From positions 51,522,303 through 51,586,302 of the forward strand of contig CM044856.1 of assembly GCA_024500155.1 (NCBI GenBank): DNA of 64,000 nucleotides, read 5' to 3'. This DNA is from Chenopodium formosanum (Eukaryota; Streptophyta; Magnoliopsida; Caryophyllales; Amaranthaceae). Every line of letters begins with the position of its first letter. The first letter of the stretch is position 1. This document shows, one piece after another, positions 35,901-44,056 of the stretch. Under the pieces are notes generated by a model. The model saw only the letters and a list, made by a program, of their open reading frames with translations. It was not told the origin of the DNA and did not search any database. Position numbers and translations under genes: made by a program.

Positions 35901-37043
35901 CTATTTTTTCTCTTTTTTCACCTCCACCGGCAGAGGAGCCTTTCTTTTCTTTCCGGCTGCTGATGGGGCAGGAGCTGGGTCAGCATCCTTGACGTTGTCA
36001 AGGTCTATAGGTTCCTGACCGCCTGGGGCCACGGTATCTCGGACGGCTGAGAGATAACATTCTCGGGCCGTCTTCTGATCCCCATTCAAGGAACCAACAG
36101 AGCCGTCATCCCTCTCATACTTGATGAGCATCAGGGAAGGGATGATTACTGCCTTGGCTATGTTGAGGGTTGGCCTGCCAAGAATGATGTTATAGGAGGT
36201 CAACTCCTCAACGACCAGGAATCTGATGACAATATGTCGACCTTGGCCTTTCTCTCCCAGTCGGATGGGTAAATCAATTCTCCCGGCTGGGTAGACCATC
36301 CCACCCCAAAAACCAACCAAGGGGTGGGTGACCGGATGCATGCTGCTGACGTTGTATTTCAGCTTTTGCAGGCAGCGGAGGCTGATGATGTCTGATTAGC
36401 TGCCGGTGTCAATAAGGATCCGTCCAACCAGTTGGTTGGCAACCTTACATTCAATGACCACCGGGTCATCATGCGGGCGGCGGACGCTACCCCTATCCTT
36501 CTCAGTGATCAAGACGTCTGGGAAGGAGAAGCTGGCTTCCGCCTGCTCATCATCATCTTTGTCCATCTTTCGAAGATGGCTCTTGGTGCCCCGGATGGTA
36601 GGGCCACCACATGAGAACCCGCCTGCTATAGTGTAGACCGGCTCCTTATCGGTATCCGAGCTACTAGCAGGCTGGGGGGTAGTCTTGGAGGACTGACCCT
36701 TGTTTTTCTTTTTTGCCCCGGCTGAGGACTTAGAAATGTAGGACTTCAACAACCCTTTGTCAGCCAGACGGTCCAACGCACGCTGAAGACTGAAGCAGTC
36801 GTTGGTGTCATGGCCGACCTCCTCATGGAACTGACAGAATTTATTCTTGTTCCGTGACTGGACAGAACTCTTCATAGGATTCGGCTTCTCAATGGACAAC
36901 CGGTCCTTTACCTCCATGAAGATGGAGTTGCAGTCTTTATTAAACTCGTACTTGGGGACGTACGGTTTAAATTCTTTCTTTTTCTTCTGGGACGGCTGGT
37001 CAGAGTCAGTAACCGCCCAGACTTCTTTTCTTTTCTTGCTCTC
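35901..37043 (-). pseudogene. pro: element B nucleocapsid-protease region
   Basis: In the same frame as gag and pol. A zinc knuckle CQFHEEVGHDTNDC lies near 36840, and the aspartic protease active site ILIDTGS lies at 36399-36419, immediately followed by TAA (36396-36398). Downstream it reads IILGRPTLN, a protease C-terminal block (about 36165-36190). It ends at TAG 35901-35903 in a KKEKK*Q context, where a glutamine is plausible. The protease would release Gag and Pol parts from the polyprotein. Stops at both ends of the segment mean it could not be made without readthrough. Confidence 0.8.
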
Positions 37044-38477
37044 TTATTTGTTTTTAGCCGGCTGAGCTGACCGACTGTCTTTCTGTTTGTCAGACTTCTT
37101 GGAGTCTGACTGGCTACCAGGCGAGCAGAGGTCGGTAGCTTGAATGTAGCTTTCCGCCTCCCTCAGGGCCGCCTGTAGGGTGAAAGCCCCTTTTCTGACT
37201 AGGTCGAACTTAAAGGTCGACCCGTCTCTTAGACCTTTAAAAAAGTCTGTAAAAGCTACCTCATCAGACAGTCCCTGAATCTGAATTCTGATCAGGTTGA
37301 ACCGCCTGACATATGAGCGCAACCCTTCTCTCTCTCCCTGCTTAACAGTGCTCAAATCAAGGCTTGTCTTTTTAGCAGGGATGTTCATTGAGAAGTTGGA
37401 AGCAAACAGGAAGGCAAGCTTCCTGAAGCTGTCTATAGACCCGGCTGGCAGGTTGCCAAACCATTGTTGGGCGATGCCCTTCAATGTAGCCGGAAAGCAC
37501 CGACACCAAGTGGCATCATCCAACCCCTGCAGATACATGAGGTTGGTGTAAGTCATGAGGTGGTCTTCTGGATTGGTGGTACCATCATAGGTACCAACCA
37601 ACACATTCTTAACCTTGGCCGGCTGAGCCGCCTCGGTTATCTCCCGAGTGAACGCAGAAGGCTGTTCACCCAGGCGCAGCAGTCGAAGCTGCCAGTCCAA
37701 TGGCTGGACATTTGGATATGCCGCCTGACCTCCAAAGAAGGCTGGCTGCATGAAGTGAGGAGAATACTGTCCGTAAGCCTGAGTAGGCACATACGGTACA
37801 TTTCCAATCATATGAGGGCCAGAATGGACGGTATTACCGCCTGTTTGACTCTCATGCAAGGAGGGTGTACTCCCTGCAGAAATATTGTTGAAGCTGTCCG
37901 GAAAGTTCGACGTTGAAGCCGACTCAGACAGCGATTGATTTCTCTTCCGGTTAATGATTTCCCGGGCATCGAGAGTTGATTTTTTACTTCTCACCGGCTG
38001 ATGAGGCCGGCGAGGGTTATTAGTGTTTCCCCCAGGAAGGAGAATTTTTGACCAATCAATGGTCCCGGCTGCCTTCTCCTTTGGATGGGGAGTAGGCTGT
38101 CGGTTTCTGACTGACTTCCCCTTCTCTGGAGGAGTCTTCTTCACCGACTGACCTTTACTTGGGCCAGCCCTGCTTTTGGTGATCAGCTCTTTAATTTCAC
38201 CCTTGAAACTCGTCATGAACCTCATGAGTTCGTCTCGGGTGACTGGGGCTGATCCAGATGCCGTTTGGGTTGCCCCTTCCGGCTGCCCAGTAGGTCTGCT
38301 CGGACCCGCCTGGGTGGCACCCCGCTCCAGAGTCTCTCTGGGCCGGATGCGCTTAACTTTTAGAGAGCCGTCCTCGGCTGTAGAGGTTTCGACCTGAGGA
38401 TCCTCATCCTCCTTTTGGTCTGTAAAGACTTCTGGGTCTTCGCCCAGACGGTTTGGGGGTGCAGACTCTTGAACCAT
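37044..38477 (-). CDS. gag: element B Gag (capsid)
   Basis: 477 codons to TAA 37044-37046, starting 14 bases after the primer-binding site. Residues 1-290 are low-complexity and basic, with a PxxP-rich part. Residues about 300-430 are the retrotransposon gag capsid family (GTYDGTTNPEDHL, KGIAQQWFGNLP, SYVRRFNLI). The frame continues without shift through the stop (NK*ESKKRK) into the zinc-knuckle and protease region, so the intact ancestor probably had one gag-pro-pol frame of nearly 1,950 codons. Confidence 0.88.
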   Translation of the reverse strand: MVQESAPPNRLGEDPEVFTDQKEDEDPQVETSTAEDGSLKVKRIRPRETLERGATQAGPSRPTGQPEGATQTASGSAPVTRDELMRFMTSFKGEIKELITKSRAGPSKGQSVKKTPPEKGKSVRNRQPTPHPKEKAAGTIDWSKILLPGGNTNNPRRPHQPVRSKKSTLDAREIINRKRNQSLSESASTSNFPDSFNNISAGSTPSLHESQTGGNTVHSGPHMIGNVPYVPTQAYGQYSPHFMQPAFFGGQAAYPNVQPLDWQLRLLRLGEQPSAFTREITEAAQPAKVKNVLVGTYDGTTNPEDHLMTYTNLMYLQGLDDATWCRCFPATLKGIAQQWFGNLPAGSIDSFRKLAFLFASNFSMNIPAKKTSLDLSTVKQGEREGLRSYVRRFNLIRIQIQGLSDEVAFTDFFKGLRDGSTFKFDLVRKGAFTLQAALREAESYIQATDLCSPGSQSDSKKSDKQKDSRSAQPAKNK

Positions 38478-38490
38478 CTTCGAGGTACTC

Positions 38491-38508
38491 TCCCCACAGA
38501 CGGCGCCA
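38491..38508 (-). other. primer-binding site of element B
   Basis: Minus-strand TGGCGCCGTCTGTGGGGA, two bases after the 5' LTR. The first nine bases and the GGGGA match the complement of tRNA-Asp, a primer used by Tat and Athila elements; the four bases between differ. Confidence 0.6.
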
Positions 38509-38510
38509 AA

Positions 38511-39001
38511 TGTTTTGGGTGTTTTTGTCCCTCGGGAGAGTTACAACACGAAGACTGATCCGGGAAGAGTTGAACCTGCAAAACAAACGGAAACACCTGT
38601 TGGGTGGTGCTCCGCCTCCGACGCACAAGTTAATAACTTGAAACGGGATAAAGTGAATGGAAATTTAGGTGAGTATCTGCTTGGATTCCAAGCTCAGGTG
38701 TTTCTCTGATGTAAGAGAATGCAGTTGTAATCAATCGTCAAAACGTGTCCTCAAAATGAGGGACATCTCCCTATTTATAGGGTCATTGGGAATTGCCCCT
38801 GATTAGGTCACTGAACCCTAATCATTGGTGGGCTGCGCCGTATTCCGTCTTTCTCGGGATTTGGGCCTGAAGGCCGCCTTTTCCCTTTTATCTCTGGAAT
38901 GACACGTGTCAAACAGGGATTGGTCCATTTTGGACCAATCTGAGGCTGACACGTGTCACCCTCTGATTGGGCCACATGACAGGGTAAAAATACCCTAAAC
39001 A
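38511..39001 (-). repeat. 5' LTR of element B
   Basis: Partner of 24992-25483. Palindromes TGACACGTGTCA at 38900-38911 and 38947-38958, and minus-strand TATA box at 38774-38779. Confidence 0.93.
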
Positions 39002-39006
39002 AAAAA

Positions 39007-39355
39007 TATAGTACTAAATCATACTTAAAACAAACATTAAAAACACTCCTAATTAGAAACTAAGTGCTCGTCAAATTAGCTGCTCCAGAAACACGCGCCC
39101 GATCGGGCCCGCCTTTTTCTTCACGTTCTCTTCTAATCAGCCGCGCCCGATCGAGCTAATGCTTACCCGATTGGGCGCGCCTTGGCCTTGCTAGCAGCAC
39201 CTTAGTTGCGCGCTCGCCCGATCGAGCGAAGGCTTGCCCGATCGGGCCCGATTCCACCTCGAGGCTTGGACTTCAATTGGGCTTCGATTCTTTGGCCCAA
39301 TCCGGATTTCCTCTTTGGGTCTTGAATACTTGGTCCAAATGCCCCGGTATCACAT
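39007..39355 (-). repeat. 3' LTR of element C, piece 2
   Basis: Middle of the Athila-like LTR. Contains a cluster of CCCGATCGGG and related words at 39095-39245. The matching place in the solo LTR at 50941-52372 has the same kind of cluster with other words. Bounded by target duplications of B (AAAAA) and D (CACAT). Confidence 0.85.
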
Positions 39356-41360
39356 TGTAGACACCCATTTGTGTCTCCCCAAAACCAAACCCGGTGATGA
39401 GTACCTTTCACGTCGAATCATAATCGAATGAAGTGAAAGTGTGGAAAGTTTAGTGTTGCAGATAGTTTTAATTTCTTTTCTCTTCTCTCTATTTTTGAAA
39501 ACTTATTTTAAGAAAACAGTCAATCCAGTTTGGTTGGTTCATGATATGGGTCCAATATTAGTGTAGTTGGATGGGGCTTGACAAGAGCTTTCCAACGATA
39601 TATTATAAGCCCAATTTCGATGAATATTCAGGAAGTTATGACCAATTTACTAAACTGGGCCCGGTTTGAGCCTTATATGCGGCCCAATGGTCTAGGGGAG
39701 GGCCTAATATAGATTTATCATTCCTAAAGCAATTAGGAATGGTTTTAGTCTTCTAGATTCTTCTAGAAGGTTCTTTTAATTCCTTATTCAATTAGCATTG
39801 ATAAATTGACTTTCGTTGACTTTTTAGAGTTTTAATTAAAATCAAAGAGCATTTTTGAGGAAAAATACGATTTTATCCTCCTGTACGGCAACTTCTATCT
39901 AATTTTAAGAAAACGCGTGATTTTCTGATTCAGCGTCAAACGCCAGTTGTAGCGCTTGGCACTAATGTTGGCGTCTGGCGCCAATAGCCAGCGTTGGCGC
40001 TAATTAATTTTTATGTGCGCCAGAACTCTGTTTTGATATTTTATCTTTTTGGCCGATTTTCTTTATAAATAACGTCGTAAAAACTCCGTTTTCATTCACC
40101 TACAACCAATTTTCATTCACAATCATCAATTCTCTCTCATTCTCTTCAATAATCATTCACCAACTCTCATCAAGATTCTCTTGATTACTCTCTCTCTTTC
40201 TTTTTCTAAACTAGCTTTTCTCAAATATCAAAATTCCGCATTCATTAGATCTAGAAACACCTAGCCATATTCGAAGTTGCCTTCGCCCTAGACGTGAAAG
40301 GTTTAATTTTTGAGGGTTTGGTCCAAATCTCTCTTTCCATTATTTAATTTAGTTGTTGTTTATTATTTTCCTTGAAGTTACTAACGTGTGTATTTTGTTA
40401 TTAGAAAGAGGTATGAGGCATCAAAGTAAGTGTTTTAATGGTTTTTGTTGATGTTATGATGTAGAAATCATGTTTAGATTGTTATTTTGATTCCTAGTAT
40501 CATGTGTAGGGTAAATTTAATAACAAGTATGATTATTATGATGCTTCCTATGTTCTTCCTAATATTTATGATTGATAGTATCATGTTAGGGTTAAAGATT
40601 TGATTTTTATTGCTTAGTGACATGATAGGGTTTGTTATTAATCTTGTTAGTATCATGCCTAGGATCTTGCTATGCTTTACATGATTGTTATTATTATTAA
40701 TTATGATTGTTATTACGATGATTGTTATTATGATTATACTTTATGATTTATGATTATAATTGTTATAATTATTATTATTGATTATTATTAATTATGATTG
40801 TTATGATTATAATTTCATTATTTTGATTATTTTTATGTTGTTTGATTATTTATTATTATTGTTTGATCACGCCTTTTATGCATGTTTAAGGGGAATTTGT
40901 ACTTGTAATACGCTTATATAAGATATTAAACAATCTTGTTTAGAGTTAATTTAATTATAATTCAAGTGATCGCCAATAATAGTTTTATTTGTGCATTAAA
41001 TTCAACCAACATAGATAAACAGGTTTAGGGTTAATCCTATTGATTGCATGTTAGTCAGAAAGCGCACATGAATACGATCAGAATAAAGTAGAGGCCTATT
41101 ATTAGGGCAGGTTCAATCTCTTTTAGGTTGGATTTGTACCTTCATCCCCGAACCCCTATTTGGTTCAAGACCTTATGGAGTTGACGATCTCTTGGATCGT
41201 TAAGGGGTGTAACCTTCACCCTGTGAACGGTTTACAAGTTCCTAAAACTTGTTGGCGATTCTTTTGCTCTATCTTCTTCCCTTTTGGACGCCACCATGCT
41301 TAAGTGTATGATCACAGTGGGGTTCAAGCTAGGGGATTAACGCTTGAATTATTCCCTACA
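39356..41360 (+). mobile_element. element D: Ogre-type solo LTR
   Basis: 2005 bp, TGTAGACACC to TTCCCTACA, closely related to the LTRs of elements A and F, flanked by CACAT on both sides (39351-39355, 41361-41365). TATA box at 40064-40069, with GGCGCC-type words at 39932-40021 just upstream. A long AT-rich (ATT)-like stretch spans 40680-40860. No internal sequence, so it is a recombination product inside the LTR of element C. Confidence 0.92.
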
Positions 41361-41365
41361 CACAT

Positions 41366-41625
41366 ATACCGAGCTCTTAATCACCGGCTTGATGACTCTA
41401 ACCGGTCTTGGGCTTCAAAAACGGTCGTGCTCCTCCAATGTTCGTAGTTGCTCCATGAAAACCCGGGAAAATGCTCCAAAAGTGCAATTTCCTACAAAAC
41501 TCAACCAAAACTACGAAAACACTAGAAAACACCAATTAGTAATAAAAGTGGCTCTAAAGAGCCAAAAACAGTACTAATTATGACCAAGGGCCGGGGGTAA
41601 AATACTATATAAATTAGAAACATCA
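41366..41625 (-). repeat. 3' LTR of element C, piece 1 (U3 start)
   Basis: Minus strand begins TGATGTTTC and carries 'ggctctttagagccac', both shared with the solo LTR start at 50941. Confidence 0.85.
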
Positions 41626-42315
41626 AACTCCCCCAAGCCAAACCTTTGCTTGTCCCTAAGCAAAGAGCTCATCAATGAACATATAAAACACGCCTCACCC
41701 CAAGTAATCAAAATCAAGCACAAACGATTCAAGGCAAATCTAATAAACATGCTTCAATGTCAATCAATTTCATTCACCTAATCACTCTTCCTCCCCAACA
41801 ATTGTCAAGTAGAGCAAACCACATGAGCATATAGAATTCAAGACTAGTGCTCACACACTCAACTCTCATTTATGTGGCGAGTAAAAGATGTACTCGATCG
41901 CTCTCCAACCAACCCCTTTAATGTGAACAATGCCCTCCCAACTCACAATCTCGTGTGTTTAAAAAGATATACACTCAACCTACTAGTTGACTCGAAATAT
42001 GTCAAATCATAACTTGCATTGATAAACAACTCTTTCACATCCATACAACTCTATGCACAACGGTCGGAAGGTCTTTTAAGCTTGTAATGTAAGGCTAGGG
42101 TAAAGGGTAGGATAAATTTAGGAAAATGTGAGAGAAAAGCCATGCTTAAGGGAGCCATATCCTAACAAACCCAAGGTCAAAATAGCAATGACCAAATCAT
42201 CTCCAATCATAACTCAACTCCACAAAAGTTCCCCAAACAATCCCATACATAACAATAATCCCAACACTTACACATTCACTCACAAAAATATGATAATAAA
42301 GAATTAGAGTGAAGT

Positions 42316-42367
<52 letters not shown>

Positions 42368-42915
42368 AGCAACCTTCACATAGAACATTTGAAACATTTT
42401 TTTTTTTTGCTCTATTTTTTTCTTTTATGTCACATTGAATTTTTGTTTTTTCATTCTTGAACAACAAACCATCAACAATATTTCCAACCACAAAATCAAA
42501 AGAACAAACACTCTTCTTTTATTCCCACATTGCGCAAATAATATGCACATCACAACTCCCTCACCTAACCAACTAATAGCTCCCCCCAGCCAAGCTTGGG
42601 ACTAGTAACCAATGGGGCTCATATAGGCTTGTAAAGTGGCTAAATAATCAATAAAAGGGCACTAGCAACAATATGGGTAGCAAGAAGGGAACAAATGTAT
42701 CTAATATCGTCTGAAGGCTACCTAAAAGAACAAATGTCTTCGTCCTCCTCAATGTGCATAATATTGAGCCATACAAACATTACTCATAGTTACAAACCAA
42801 TACTCAAATTCCTTGACATATCAGGAACTATCACACAATTCCTAATCAAATCAACTAGTCAAGCACTATATTCACAAAAAGTTGGAAAAATTGACGCATG
42901 TTTAGGCATCCGAAC
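41626..42915 (-). other. 3' UTR of element C
   Basis: Starts at a minus-strand polypurine tract (GGCTTGGGGGAGTT, 41626-41639). No gene. Contains an uninterrupted T run of about 47 bases at 42320-42366 (poly-A in element sense), and a T10 at 42398-42408. Ends where element E is inserted. Confidence 0.6.
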
Positions 42916-43542
42916 TGTTTTGGGGTTTTTTGTGTCCCTTGGGAGAGTTACAGCTCAAGACTGGACTCACAAGGTTGCGTGTACCTGCAAAACAAACGGA
43001 CCTTCGGATGGTCCGTGGTCCGCCTCCGAAGATTAAGTTAGTATAGGGTTCGGAGTAAAACGTGCGGAAATTAAGGTATCTGCTCGGATTCCAAGCTCAA
43101 GTGCTATATGTTCTTTGGTAACGACAACTCGGTATTAATTACGGTAATTGATGCAAAATTATTTGATTCTCCCCATAAATGAGGGAATGTCCCTATTTTT
43201 TCGGGTCTTTTGGGGAAGTGTGCCCTCCCTAGGGTTTGATGACCTAGGGATCAGGGTACGCCGCAAAACGGCGCCTCAAAGTTTGGGCCTTTGAAGGCCG
43301 CCATTTCAAAAACAATATCTGAGTGACACGTGTCGCTCATCCTAAGAGGCCATTTGGGCGTCTCATAGGCTGACACATGTCGCTCTCTTATTGGTCTACT
43401 TTGGACCATCAAATATCCCAAATCAAGGGTGATATCTACCTGACACGTGTCACCATCTGGAAGGTCCAAGGTGGCGCCCCTTCCAGTGACACATATCAGA
43501 CTCCGATTGGGCCACTTGGCCGGGTATAAAATACCCAAAACA
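42916..43542 (-). repeat. 3' LTR of element E
   Basis: 627 bp, TGTTTTGGGG to CCCAAAACA. Contains four TGACAC-palindromes: 43324-43335, 43371-43381, 43441-43452 (perfect TGACACGTGTCA) and 43487-43498. Confidence 0.8.
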
Positions 43543-43670
43543 TTTGCCCCTCACAGGGGTCACGTGCGTGGCACATGACGCCTGTGACAGGTGTCGGCCT
43601 CTGATTGGCCGAATTGTTACTTTTTACTGTTGGGGAATCTAGGGTTTTAACCTCAGGTTTTCACGCCCTC

Positions 43671-43678
43671 TATAAATA
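43671..43678 (+). promoter_or_regulatory. TATA box of the element E antisense gene
   Basis: TATAAATA in a CTCTATAAATAGG context, 386 bp before the ATG at 44057. Matches the element B arrangement (385 bp). Confidence 0.7.
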
Positions 43679-43846
43679 GGAGGTTGACTTCTCCTTGGAT
43701 TCACACTTGCGTGAATCTTTAAGAAAATTTTGAATCTTCTGACTTTCAAAGACTTTAACTTTCCAGGAACATCCGACAGTCGACCCCCTTAGTTTGCCTG
43801 CTCAACATACGCTTAAGACCGACGACTCTCGTTACCTTCTTCCAAG

Positions 43847-44050
43847 GTAACCGCCTGATCTCTTTTTTACTTATTTCTTTGCATTTTTTCTTTATCAAAA
43901 ATGGTTTCCCAAACACACCCGACATGGCCTAGGTTAGCGATCAACCGGTCACCGGGGACGGCTGAATCTAGAAGTAGGAGTGCCAAATGCTTGATCGAGA
44001 ACTTTCCTTTAAGTACATCTCCAAATCCGACAGTGTTTGTGCCTCTACAG
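43847..44050 (+). other. probable 5'-UTR intron of the element E antisense gene
   Basis: Donor CCAAG|GTAACC and acceptor GCCTCTACAG|GACACG, 204 nt. An in-frame ATG at 43901 lies inside. Homologous in position and borders to 25791-26001. Confidence 0.55.
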
Positions 44051-44056
44051 GACACG

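Larger units (their letters stand above)
24992..39001 (-). mobile_element. element B: Retand-like Tat retrotransposon with antisense ORF
   Basis: LTRs of 492 bp (24992-25483) and 491 bp (38511-39001), both TGTTTTGGG...CCTAAACA on the plus strand, flanked by AAAAA (24987-24991, 39002-39006). By eye they differ at about 8 bases and one indel, so insertion is fairly recent. Transcription of the genome runs on the minus strand: primer site, gag, protease, reverse transcriptase, two RNase H domains, integrase (38477-32654). An antisense gene with introns (26002-31279, plus) lies between pol and the 3' LTR, as known for some Tat elements. The second, archaeal-type RNase H also marks the Tat lineage. 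A solo LTR (27616-30217) is nested in the antisense gene. Confidence 0.92.
24171..42915 (-). mobile_element. element C: Athila-like retrotransposon, 3' LTR and 3' end only, heavily interrupted
   Basis: The LTR survives in three pieces: 41625-41366, 39355-39007 and 24991-24171 on the minus strand, together about 1430 bp, running from TGATG to TGTCA. This equals the 1432-bp solo LTR at 50941-52372 in the opposite orientation, which confirms the reconstruction. Element D (solo LTR) and element B (full element) sit in the gaps, each with its own target duplication. Upstream of the LTR, minus-strand GGCTTGGGGGAGTT (41626-41639) is a plausible polypurine tract and 41640-42915 is 3' UTR. No gag or pol of C is in the window. 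Assignment to Athila rests on LTR end and polypurine phrases I recognise, so it is tentative. Confidence 0.75.

Noticed and set aside
42320..42366. Poly-T run as the tail of a retroposed gene or SINE
   Set aside because: No retroposon body or target duplication beside it; treated as a homopolymer in the 3' UTR of element C.
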